A DNA stretch of 40,620 nt, taken from IMG/VR virus record IMGVR_UViG_3300045973_000059, positions 1 through 40,620 of that record; one strand, written 5' to 3'. The notes beneath the pieces are model-generated. The model had not been told where the DNA came from. It did not search any database and saw only the letters and a list, made by a program, of their open reading frames with translations. Positions 30,277 through 37,640 of this stretch are shown here, piece by piece. Both the position numbers and the translations under genes were made by a program. The DNA comes from a virus. Within the stretch, counting starts at the first letter, position 1, and each line of letters starts with the position of its first letter.

Positions 30277-32190
30277 TTATGCACCCTGAACTTCAGTGAA
30301 CGACACGCCTGTGCGTGTTGCCACGAAATTCAGTGTGATGTAATTGATGGTTCGTGTTGGCTTGATGAAAATATCAGCGATGAATTCATTACGGTCAATC
30401 ACTTCACCTGTGTTGTTGGTTTCATTGCAGACAACCATAAAATCAGTAACACCGCGACGAGCCTTTACGTCACGAAGAAATGGTTCAACAATGTTACGGA
30501 AATACGAACGAGTGAAGGCATCGTTGAACTCAAACAACTGAGTTTCACCAGCAATTGCAATACTCTTCTCCAACACGATGAACAAGCGACGAACGTTGAT
30601 GTGGCTAAAGGCAGATGGCTTGCTCAACAGGGTCTTATCGCCCCATAGAACTGTACCCTGACCACGCTTGGTGATGACAGGATTGATACTGTTCTTATAC
30701 AGCGTGTCGCGCTGTGACTTGTTCGGGTTCCATGCCAACTTGGTAACGTTCTTGATCTGGCCACGGGTCAAACCACCCGGACTCCACCACGGATCATTGG
30801 TGTTGTCGGTACGGGCCATTAGACCAGCAACGTCAGGGTTGATAGCAATCCAGCGGTAGGTATCGTTATACTTGTCGTACTGATACTTCCAGTTACAGTC
30901 CATGATGCCATATGAGCTATTGGCATTGAATGCACCAGCAACGCGCTCTGCGACGATATCTTCAGCTTCGCTACCAGCGTTGTTATAGCATGAAGCAAGC
31001 GACGGAGAAACCGTTACCACGCAGTCCTTACGAACTTCGGCAACGTTTTCAATAACGTACTTACCAACTGCCAAAGTGTGCTGGCCTGTGAACAACAGGT
31101 TTACATCGATCAAATCGGCATCAAGGAACATGTCGTAACCTTCCTCAATGTCACCAGCGGCAGGAGAAGACCCATCCAAACCACCAGCCAACTTGCAACT
31201 CACTGCACCCAACAGAACCTTGAAGGTTGCTGAAGCAGATGAACCCCAATTGTCTGTGGCAGTGATCCAAGCGGTTGGAGCATCCATCCACCAAACATAG
31301 TCAGATGTGGCAAGCAAGTCCTTGTAGAAATTGGTTGCGCCATCAAACGTCTTGGCATCGGAAGCCTTTGAAGCACCGACGAACTTCTCAAGGATGGTTC
31401 CCGGTGTACCAGAGAACAAACCATCATGATCTTCCACAACCATGTGAACTTCGTCCAACGAACCACCAAACGTTGCTACATATTCGGAAGTTCCGGGTGC
31501 GCCGTCAAACTGATCATGGAATACCCAGAAAGCCTTACATCCAGCCTGAGTAGAAATAACCGTACCACCAGCCGTTGTGCAGTTGGCAGTTAGTGTTGCT
31601 GTGGTATCGCCACCGATTGCCAACACGGTACCGATCAAGGTTGTTCCGTTGTAGATTCGTGCGCCAACGTGCAACTCAGTCAAGAATTGAGAACCACCAG
31701 CACCAGTTACGGTTGCACTTCCGTCAGTTGTGGTAAGCGTCCCTGTCAAGGTCTTTTCGAAGGATGCGCTGTCAGCCATTGAAACGCGAAGGCTGTTACC
31801 GATCAAACCCGGATACTTGGCCGCAAACGGGCCATACGCATCAGCGTTATCGGTTGAGTAAGTGTCATCCCACACATTCTGGTTGTTGATTGCGACGGCT
31901 GTACCCGTTGATACAGCGTTCTTAGCGGTGTTGTCCACTACGCGAACCAGCTTCAAACTGTTGGCATAGCCAAGGAAGTTTGCGGCTGAGAAGAAGCTTG
32001 CATAAGTGTTGTTGTTGGGCTTGCCATAGAACCTGATAAGGTCAAGTTCTGAAGAAACGTCCTGTACATCCAGAACTGGCCCCCACTGGAAGTTACCAAC
32101 GAAGCCACCAATTGAGGTCGGCACCGAAGGAACTGTCGTGGTTAAGTCTTTTTCTACGACAAGGACGCCAGCAGAAAGTTGAAATGCCAT
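30277..32190 (-). CDS. 18: Contractile tail sheath protein, gp18
   Basis: A 637-residue sheath subunit (T4 gp18 has 659). The N-terminus SAGVLVVEKDLTTTVPSVPT, then SIGGFVGNFQWGPV, is diagnostic. So is the C-terminal core: VLWGDKTLLSKPSAFSHINV, then RRLFIVLEKSIAIAGETQLF, then FVATRTGVSFTEVQGA. An inserted beta-module at about 145-215 (GTLTTTDGSATVTGAGGSQF, then VGARIYNGTTLIGTVLAIGG) is a small domain also found in other phage structural proteins and probably faces outward. The ATG has AGGAG upstream, and a late box lies at 32314-32321. Confidence 0.96.
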   Translation of the reverse strand: MAFQLSAGVLVVEKDLTTTVPSVPTSIGGFVGNFQWGPVLDVQDVSSELDLIRFYGKPNNNTYASFFSAANFLGYANSLKLVRVVDNTAKNAVSTGTAVAINNQNVWDDTYSTDNADAYGPFAAKYPGLIGNSLRVSMADSASFEKTLTGTLTTTDGSATVTGAGGSQFLTELHVGARIYNGTTLIGTVLAIGGDTTATLTANCTTAGGTVISTQAGCKAFWVFHDQFDGAPGTSEYVATFGGSLDEVHMVVEDHDGLFSGTPGTILEKFVGASKASDAKTFDGATNFYKDLLATSDYVWWMDAPTAWITATDNWGSSASATFKVLLGAVSCKLAGGLDGSSPAAGDIEEGYDMFLDADLIDVNLLFTGQHTLAVGKYVIENVAEVRKDCVVTVSPSLASCYNNAGSEAEDIVAERVAGAFNANSSYGIMDCNWKYQYDKYNDTYRWIAINPDVAGLMARTDNTNDPWWSPGGLTRGQIKNVTKLAWNPNKSQRDTLYKNSINPVITKRGQGTVLWGDKTLLSKPSAFSHINVRRLFIVLEKSIAIAGETQLFEFNDAFTRSYFRNIVEPFLRDVKARRGVTDFMVVCNETNNTGEVIDRNEFIADIFIKPTRTINYITLNFVATRTGVSFTEVQGA

Positions 32191-32313
32191 GAGATTTGCT
32201 CCTATTTGAGATAATGAGTGTATTTACAATTCATTTTTCCGGATTCATCACACTATACATTATCATTCCCGTGGGAAAAACGAGGCTCTTGGATGAGGAA
32301 TTGTTGTACTCTG

Positions 32314-32321
32314 TATTTATA
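32314..32321 (-). promoter_or_regulatory. T4-type late promoter box upstream of gene 18
   Basis: An exact TATAAATA on the minus strand lies just past the terminase stop, 124 bases before the sheath ATG. The 32191-32329 gap holds this box, a ribosome site, and no reading frame of note. A small CCCGTGGG palindrome at about 32268 is too short to be called a terminator. Confidence 0.7.
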
Positions 32322-32329
32322 CTTTCCCG

Positions 32330-33991
32330 TTATTCGACTTTCCTCCACACATCCCCATCTTCTACGGTGAACTCATCACCCAAGCCATCATCAATGATAC
32401 CAAAGGGGGTCATTTCTTCTTCCATTTGGGCTATCTGTTCCTTATAGATTCTCTCACGAATGTTAATATCGGTCAAATCACTGAAGTACTGGTTTGTTGT
32501 TAACCATCCAAAGAGAACCAGCGACATGCACAAATCGTCTGTCTTCCCTTCATCAGCAGAATACAAGCCGTTCTTTTCTACAAATGTGGAGAATTCCTTT
32601 ATGATATCCGCATCGAAGATTTCCATCTTATGTTCTTCCAAGATACTCTTGATGGCGGCACATCCCTGACGCTTCACACTTTTTGTGGTACGAACCCCAA
32701 GAGTTGTTTGCTTGGAGAAACCGGGGCTGACGAACACTCTTCCCTTTTCGTTGACCGTGCTGATGATATTCTCGTATTCATACTCCTGATAAAGAATGTC
32801 AACAATCTGTCCACCCGCATCATTAATTTCCACCAAGATGTAGGCATCGTTGTAATCCTTGGCCACCTTATGAATAGCAGTCGGGTACAACATGGGGGCA
32901 ATGTCGTTCTTACGGTACTTTGCCGCCATCTGATATGGCACGTTGGTTACGTCTACCACGGTAAAGGCTGAGTAGTCTCCCCCAATGCCACGGCTGGTGT
33001 CAGCCGATAGAACATAGGTGTGACCCTTCTGAGGCTCTTCAAACACATCCAAGTCCATGCTGGTGTGCATAGGCTCCTGAGAAGACATGCGAGCCAAAGT
33101 TTCAGCGTTCAGCAAGGTGTTGCTTGACCCCAAGAAATCGCATGAGACTTCCTGTGCGTACTGAACAGGGCCAAGTTCGCGTAAGCGTTCCTTTGCCCAA
33201 GCCGCATCACGCCCCGGAATCTCGGTGTATGGAATGAACAACGGCACAAAGTCGTTCTTCTTGGTCTGGGCTTCGTTCCAGAACTTCCAGAAGTGATTGT
33301 ATCCCATGGGGGTTGAGGTCATGAGAATCTTCGTGGTTTTACCAGAAGAAATCGTTGGGAAAGCTGACGCGAAGAACTTTTCAGCTAGGTTGTTGGCAAT
33401 GATGGCCGCTTCGTCAATGTACAGCCAGTTGATGGCCTTACCACGGATACCGCTGGTTGTCGTTGCGGCGGCGAAAATCTTACTTCCGTTCTCAAGGATA
33501 ACCGTACCTTCATTCCACTTCTTGACACCATGTTGCATCCAGATAGGTAGGTTCTCATACATGGTCTTGTACTTGTCAATAACTTCGTAGGCACCGTCCT
33601 TCTTGTTAGCCAAGACAGCTACCGTCTTACGATCCTGAAATAGGGTGTACCACAGGATACAACCAGCCGCAACCACCGTCTTACCGTTCTGACGGGGTTC
33701 CATGATGATTACTTTACGGTTTCCAAGGATTAAGCGAACCTTCTTCTTCTGGCAATCATAGAGTTTGAAGTCTACCAAGCCATGATCCAATGAGACAATC
33801 TTGCAATAGTTCTCAATGAAATAGATAGGATCGTCCATGCACTTCATCATTTCCAGAGTTTCAAACTCTGTAAAGGTGTGCTTCTGACCGATCTGTTTGA
33901 GGTTTATGTTTCCATGGTAGGAAGAGTCATTTTCTACTTCTTCATAATCAACGACTTCCTCTTCCACAGGTGCTACGGGAGTTTCTGTCAT
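32330..33991 (-). CDS. 17: Terminase large subunit, gp17
   Basis: A 553-residue packaging motor (T4 gp17 has 610) combining an ATPase and a nuclease. In the ATPase, Walker A is EPRQNGKT (98-105), Walker B is LYIDEAA (190-196) and the coupling motif TSTPMGYNHFWKFW lies at 225-238. In the nuclease (RNase H fold) the first acidic residues are in LSADTSRGIGGDYSAF (D331 and D339), the second in VEINDAGG (E388, D391) and the third in DEGKTDDLCMS (D485/D486). It cuts and pumps DNA through the gp20 portal. The start overlaps the gene 16 stop (ATGA). Confidence 0.98.
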   Translation of the reverse strand: MTETPVAPVEEEVVDYEEVENDSSYHGNINLKQIGQKHTFTEFETLEMMKCMDDPIYFIENYCKIVSLDHGLVDFKLYDCQKKKVRLILGNRKVIIMEPRQNGKTVVAAGCILWYTLFQDRKTVAVLANKKDGAYEVIDKYKTMYENLPIWMQHGVKKWNEGTVILENGSKIFAAATTTSGIRGKAINWLYIDEAAIIANNLAEKFFASAFPTISSGKTTKILMTSTPMGYNHFWKFWNEAQTKKNDFVPLFIPYTEIPGRDAAWAKERLRELGPVQYAQEVSCDFLGSSNTLLNAETLARMSSQEPMHTSMDLDVFEEPQKGHTYVLSADTSRGIGGDYSAFTVVDVTNVPYQMAAKYRKNDIAPMLYPTAIHKVAKDYNDAYILVEINDAGGQIVDILYQEYEYENIISTVNEKGRVFVSPGFSKQTTLGVRTTKSVKRQGCAAIKSILEEHKMEIFDADIIKEFSTFVEKNGLYSADEGKTDDLCMSLVLFGWLTTNQYFSDLTDINIRERIYKEQIAQMEEEMTPFGIIDDGLGDEFTVEDGDVWRKVE

Positions 33992-34398
33992 TCAGACGGG
34001 GGTTGTTGAACCTCTTGAGAAGTTTTCCTCAACTCCTTCATGAAGTCCATAGTTGTTCCGGCAAAGAAGTTGTTTTGTGTCTTTGCCCCTTCAACGATCT
34101 TGACTTCCTTTTTACCAACATCCTTCTTGATCTTCTGAAGGAGTAGGAGGTCTTTGGAAGTGTCAGACACCGTCTTAATCATCTGGGCCAACACTTCATA
34201 GGCTCTGGCAGACTCTGAATTGGTGGCCAGATTCATTGCTTCATCTACTGCGGTGCGCCCCTTTTGAATCATATCTCGCAAAGCTTGACGAGACATTTCC
34301 TCATCACTGAGGACTTCAGGGGAAAGCACAGCTTCCGGCTCTATCACAGCGGGTAGAGTTGGAGCCACATCAAACTTTTCATCTAAGGTTTCAAACAT
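33988..34398 (-). CDS. 16: Terminase small subunit, gp16
   Basis: A 136-residue, mostly helical protein (T4 gp16 has 164). EEMSRQALRDMIQKGRTAVD, then EAMNLATNSESARAYEVLAQ, then MIKTVSDTSKDLLLLQKIKK form the coiled-coil core that in T4 builds the ring regulating gp17. The end, NNFFAGTTMDFMKELRKTSQ, matches the C-terminal motif common to T4-like small terminases. An N-terminal Pro- and Glu-rich stretch is variable. ATGA coupling to gene 17 supports the call. In T4 gene 15 lies directly upstream, whereas here the four-gene TPS cassette intervenes. Confidence 0.92.
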   Translation of the reverse strand: MFETLDEKFDVAPTLPAVIEPEAVLSPEVLSDEEMSRQALRDMIQKGRTAVDEAMNLATNSESARAYEVLAQMIKTVSDTSKDLLLLQKIKKDVGKKEVKIVEGAKTQNNFFAGTTMDFMKELRKTSQEVQQPPSE

Positions 34399-34409
34399 AT
34401 ATGTTCCAG

Positions 34410-35057
34410 TTAAACCGGGTGTCCTACTTTGATTGTAGAAAATACTGATCCCTGTGTATTTGAAAATTCAAGAGTATCTCTCTCGTAATTCAACCCCCCA
34501 TCGCTTCCCCCAGAAATCAAACCGCCGTTTCCACAAACAATCATAAATGCGGTATTTGGGGTGCCACCATCCATGTAACCAAGACGAACAACCGAATTTA
34601 TTGGAACAATACCAATAATTGTTTCAACAACCCCTGCGCCATTAAACCCACCCTGTAAAACCGAAAGTTGAACTTCTGATCCAGAAATAACTTCTGCCTT
34701 TGCGGTAGCAACTGAGGTATATGTATTATCAAAATTCTTTCCAGATACAACCAAAGATGCTCCTGTGCCCATTCCCCCGCCTATGAAAAAATCACCTTCA
34801 GCTAACAATGGTTGTCCATAATTGAAGACAGTTGAATCAAGAAGCCCTGCCTGATTTGTCACTAGTGTATCAGTTGGTACATTAGTAAACAAACTATTAC
34901 ACTCAGCAATAACTGAGGGGGTTGGTGAAGGAGTTGGTGAGGGGGTTGGGGGTGTATACCATCGCCCCTCAATAAACACATCAGGAGAGGAATTTCGTGA
35001 AGGAATTGCCGATGGACCTAAACGCGGCCCAACTGAACTTCGTGATGGTCTTTTCAT
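34410..35057 (-). CDS. TPS-linker paralog 1 with C-terminal beta domain
   Basis: A 215-residue protein, one of four consecutive paralogs. Its N-terminal tag MKRPSRSSVGPRLGPS, then DVFIEGRWYTPP, is shared with the other three (consensus M-K-x-P-S-R-S/T and D-V-F-V/I-D/E-G-x-W-Y). A short PTPSPTPSPTPS linker follows. Residues 50-215 form an unrecognised domain of beta strands and Gly-rich turns (FFIGGGMGTGASLVVSGKNF, then VVRLGYMDGGTPNTAFMIVC, then SGGSDGGLNYERDTLEFSN). It has no signal peptide. The architecture of docking peptide, stiff linker and display domain suggests a virion surface decoration or fibre-like protein. Late expression is inferred from the box at 35886-35893. Confidence 0.75.
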   Translation of the reverse strand: MKRPSRSSVGPRLGPSAIPSRNSSPDVFIEGRWYTPPTPSPTPSPTPSVIAECNSLFTNVPTDTLVTNQAGLLDSTVFNYGQPLLAEGDFFIGGGMGTGASLVVSGKNFDNTYTSVATAKAEVISGSEVQLSVLQGGFNGAGVVETIIGIVPINSVVRLGYMDGGTPNTAFMIVCGNGGLISGGSDGGLNYERDTLEFSNTQGSVFSTIKVGHPV

Positions 35058-35068
35058 TATTTTGTGGT

Positions 35069-35590
35069 TTAAACGTAATATGCAATATCATTATTTGCAT
35101 CAGTAACACTGTCTATTGATACAACCGCACCACCATCCCCAGACGGGGTTATCAAAACTTGTGATGCAAATTCTGAATCAACTTGATTTGAGAACGTGGC
35201 AGTTCCTTCAAATCCATCTTCGCACATCCAGTTTATTGTTTTACCCAACAGCGAAACAGTCCCATTATTGACCACAACCTGTACGGTAACTGGACCACTA
35301 ATGTAATTCTGTTGTGTTGGGCTTATATAGGTATATGTATAAATCCATGAAGGGACAACTGACGATGGGGTTGGTGTTGGGGTGGGGCTAATTAATGGTG
35401 TTGGAGAAGGACTCAACTCAATTAAAGATGATGTTGGTGTGGCCGAAGGAGTCACAGATGGTGTGTGGGACGGGGCCACAGGTTGATCCTTATACCACAC
35501 ACCATCAACAAATACATCATTAGTAATACGATTTGAAATTGTATTCGGCCCAACTCTTTGAAAAACAGAACTTCGTGAGGGCTGTTTCAT
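35069..35590 (-). CDS. TPS-linker paralog 2 with C-terminal beta domain
   Basis: A 173-residue member of the cassette. The N-terminal tag MKQPSRSSVFQRVGPNTISN and NDVFVDGVWYKDQPVAPSHT is closest to paralog 3, with which it shares QPVAPSHTPSVTPS exactly. The Thr-, Pro- and Ser-rich linker covers about 38-78 (HTPSVTPSATPTSS, then SPTPLISPTPTPTPSS). The remaining 95 residues look like one Ig-like beta sandwich: WIYTYTYISPTQQNYISGPV, then TVQVVVNNGTVSLLGKTINW, then GTATFSNQVDSEFASQVLIT. This domain is unrelated to that of paralog 1, so the tag and linker are kept while the terminal domain differs. Confidence 0.75.
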   Translation of the reverse strand: MKQPSRSSVFQRVGPNTISNRITNDVFVDGVWYKDQPVAPSHTPSVTPSATPTSSLIELSPSPTPLISPTPTPTPSSVVPSWIYTYTYISPTQQNYISGPVTVQVVVNNGTVSLLGKTINWMCEDGFEGTATFSNQVDSEFASQVLITPSGDGGAVVSIDSVTDANNDIAYYV

Positions 35591-35591
35591 G

Positions 35592-35855
35592 CTAGGTTGC
35601 CGATGGTGTTGGGGTCACCGATGGGGTGACTGATGGTGTTATTGATGGAGTCACTGTGACCGAAGGGGTTACTGATGGTGTTATTGATGGAGTCACTGTG
35701 ACCGAAGGGGTTACAGACGGAGTGTGGGACGGGGCCACTGGCTGATTTTTGTACCAGACACCTTCAACTAACACATCATTGGTTGAACGATTTGGGATTG
35801 GGTGGCCACTTGGTCGAACTGATGATGATTGACTGCGTGAGGGAAGCTTTGACAT
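35592..35855 (-). CDS. TPS-linker paralog 3 (tag and linker only)
   Basis: An 87-residue member with the tag MSKLPSRSQSSSVRPSG, then NDVLVEGVWYKNQPVAPSHT, and then only repeats ([20 protein letters not shown]) to the stop. No terminal domain is present. The DNA contains two perfect 42-base tandem copies (35631-35714), and the stop lies one base before paralog 2. It may be a naturally short form, or the remains of a gene whose display domain was lost. A good AGGAG precedes the ATG, and a late box lies 31 bases upstream, so it is probably expressed. Confidence 0.65.
   Translation of the reverse strand: MSKLPSRSQSSSVRPSGHPIPNRSTNDVLVEGVWYKNQPVAPSHTPSVTPSVTVTPSITPSVTPSVTVTPSITPSVTPSVTPTPSAT
35631..35714. 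repeat. Two perfect 42-base tandem copies
   Basis: The 42-base unit beginning TGATGGTGTTATTGATGGAG occurs at 35631-35672 and again, without change, at 35673-35714. It encodes 14 residues of the TPS linker of paralog 3. Perfect identity implies recent duplication. Confidence 0.9.
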
Positions 35856-35885
35856 TGAAACTCCTGAAGGTGTTGGTCTGTATTC

Positions 35886-35893
35886 TATTTATA
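35886..35893 (-). promoter_or_regulatory. T4-type late promoter box inside the paralog cassette
   Basis: An exact TATAAATA on the minus strand lies between paralogs 4 and 3, 31 bases before the paralog 3 ATG. It would express paralogs 3, 2 and 1 and the terminase genes with the late class. Confidence 0.75.
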
Positions 35894-35898
35894 TGGTG

Positions 35899-36102
35899 CT
35901 ATGTTGGTGTAACTGTTGGGGTTGGTGTCGGGGTTGGTGTAATAGAGGGGGTGATCGTTGATGACGGGGTCATAGTGGGTGTCATGGACGGATAGACGTA
36001 CCACTTACCATCTACAAACACATCACTATTGTTCACCTTTGGAAAGATCGTCTTTGGTGTTCCGATGTCAATTCGTGATGTTGTGCGAGAAGGTCTTTTC
36101 AT
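35899..36102 (-). CDS. TPS-linker paralog 4 (tag and linker only)
   Basis: A 67-residue member directly after gene 15, with the TAG of gene 15 overlapping its ATG by one base. The tag is MKRPSRTTSRIDIGTPKTIF, then NSDVFVDGKWYVYP. The rest is linker ([20 protein letters not shown], then TPTPTVTPT) with no terminal domain. In the 43 bases after its stop, the frame of the next gene reads PTPS-like codons just before that ATG. This suggests the short form arose from a longer repeat region. Same family inference as for the other members. Confidence 0.65.
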   Translation of the reverse strand: MKRPSRTTSRIDIGTPKTIFPKVNNSDVFVDGKWYVYPSMTPTMTPSSTITPSITPTPTPTPTVTPT

Positions 36103-36902
36103 TAGACTACTTCTCCGGAAAAGATATCATCAAACTCATGTACATAAGTGTAGTCGGATGAAGGATCAGCCCCATAGGGGTCAGTGGTAGTGGTAATGCG
36201 CTCACCACTCAATGTTCCATCAGGAACCATGCCAGCCACCAGTGCGTTGTCTGAGTAGATGCTGATGATGGTCTTTTTGATGGTGTTGGTGTCATCCACG
36301 AAGCCAAAGAAGTTCACTTTGACTGTAAATTGCAAATTGTAAATAACCTTGACACGCTCTTTGAAGTCACTTTCATAGTCGTTCTCAAGGGTGATCCCAT
36401 CCAGAACGAATTGTAGGTCACGCTGAACACCCAATTCAGGGATTTCAAATACCGTCACGTTGAAGTCGGGGTTGAACGTGGGAAGGATTTGTTCAATGAT
36501 TTGTAACCCATCGTCCTGATTCTTGGCATATACACTCATATCAATCTTCAAGTTATAAGGGGTGGAAATGAACCCTTGACGGATACTGCCGTCTTCCTTG
36601 ATAGCCTTGACTCGTTGGGTGACGGTTAGCTTTCGGCTTCCGTCATACTCCAACCCCGTGATTTCGAACCCGATTCGGGGAAGCACCACTTCGAACGCAG
36701 TACGACCTGTTTCCAAATCGGGAGCCGCCCCAATACGCGCCATAAACTTCTGCTTAGGGACGTATGATAACGGTACCTTAATCCGTTGAGCCAACTCATC
36801 ACTGGCATTGCGCCTGTCAATGTAGATACCATTGAACAGTGTGCCGAAGGCAATAATCGCCTTACGAATATGTTGGTGGTAAAACTGTTTGTTCTTGAAC
36901 AT
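36102..36902 (-). CDS. 15: Tail completion and sheath stabiliser protein, gp15
   Basis: A 266-residue homologue of T4 gp15 (272), which caps the tail tube and sheath and joins the tail to the neck. Matching blocks are FKNKQFYHQHIRKAIIAFGT, then LFNGIYIDRR, then IKVPLSYVPKQKFMARI, then VVLPRIGFEITGLEYDGSRK. IIEQILPTFNPDFNVTVFEI parallels the T4 IVEQILPYFQPHFNTTMYEQ. ERVKVIYNLQFTVKVNFFGF matches the later core. Order 13-14-15 is as in T4. The start lies three bases after the gene 14 stop. Confidence 0.93.
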   Translation of the reverse strand: MFKNKQFYHQHIRKAIIAFGTLFNGIYIDRRNASDELAQRIKVPLSYVPKQKFMARIGAAPDLETGRTAFEVVLPRIGFEITGLEYDGSRKLTVTQRVKAIKEDGSIRQGFISTPYNLKIDMSVYAKNQDDGLQIIEQILPTFNPDFNVTVFEIPELGVQRDLQFVLDGITLENDYESDFKERVKVIYNLQFTVKVNFFGFVDDTNTIKKTIISIYSDNALVAGMVPDGTLSGERITTTTDPYGADPSSDYTYVHEFDDIFSGEVV

Positions 36903-36905
36903 GGT

Positions 36906-37640
36906 CTAGAACTCTCCGAACGGATCGATAACCGAAAAATCTACGATATCTTGGGCCTTGGTTTCAAATGGAGTGGTGTCATCAAAAGAATCTTCCACCT
37001 GTGAGCTTGAAGCAAGAATGATTGGGGTTCCACTTTGTGAAAGGAATGCTCCCCCTGTCTGATTGAGGAACTGAAAGGCGAAAGTGTCTTGGGTCTTTTC
37101 AGCGGCCCTATTGTCCACTTCTTCAACACCTGTATCAATGTTTTCTGAGCTATAGCGGTACAACTCACACTGCAATGAGTAGACGTAGAACTTACCAATC
37201 TGGAAGAACGGGTCTAGATGATTGACATACTTGATTTCGAAGAACGCCTTGGTCTTGGGAAAGTACAGCAAGTCCCCTTCGGCTGGCCTCAAGGGAAGTT
37301 GCAAATCGTCCGTCTGGGATGCCACCGCATCTTCCCAACGCCGCTTGGATACCACAAAGGTGGCATTGTCCGTCACCTGAATACCAAACTTGCTCATCAA
37401 TTCCCCGTCACCTTCCCATCCCTGTACGTTGTTCATGTACATTTCAATGGGGTAGACTTGGGTAAACTGGTTCATGGGGTCTTCACCCAAGATATGATCT
37501 GGGTTGACGGATGTGCGGGGCATGTAGTAAATGTCATGTCCCTTGATTTGGATGGCTTCAATAATCAGGTCTTCCACCAACCGTTGTTCGTTGGTGGTTC
37601 CTATGTTGGTGCCAGCCTGAAAATAGAAGTTAGTAGCCAT
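36906..37640 (-). CDS. 14: Neck protein, gp14
   Basis: A 244-residue neck protein (T4 gp14 has 256) that with gp13 seals the filled head and receives the tail. Shared blocks are NEQRLVEDLIIEAIQIKGHD, then IYYMPRTSVNPDHILGEDPM, then FGIQVTDNATFVVSKRRWED, then RPAEGDLLYFPKTKAFFEIK, then YVNHLDPFFQIGKFYVYSLQ, in the T4 order. The end FDDTTPFETKAQDIVDF, then FGEF, resembles the T4 end. Its ATG overlaps the gene 13 stop (TAATG). Confidence 0.94.
   Translation of the reverse strand: MATNFYFQAGTNIGTTNEQRLVEDLIIEAIQIKGHDIYYMPRTSVNPDHILGEDPMNQFTQVYPIEMYMNNVQGWEGDGELMSKFGIQVTDNATFVVSKRRWEDAVASQTDDLQLPLRPAEGDLLYFPKTKAFFEIKYVNHLDPFFQIGKFYVYSLQCELYRYSSENIDTGVEEVDNRAAEKTQDTFAFQFLNQTGGAFLSQSGTPIILASSSQVEDSFDDTTPFETKAQDIVDFSVIDPFGEF

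Noticed and set aside
29770-30648. Plus-strand open frame of 292 codons
   Set aside because: Antisense of genes 19 and 18; the protein sequence has no family resemblance and the genes beneath are certain.
32262-32285. Possible terminator between genes 17 and 18
   Set aside because: Only a short CCCGTGGG palindrome next to a five-base A run is present, which is too weak a stem.
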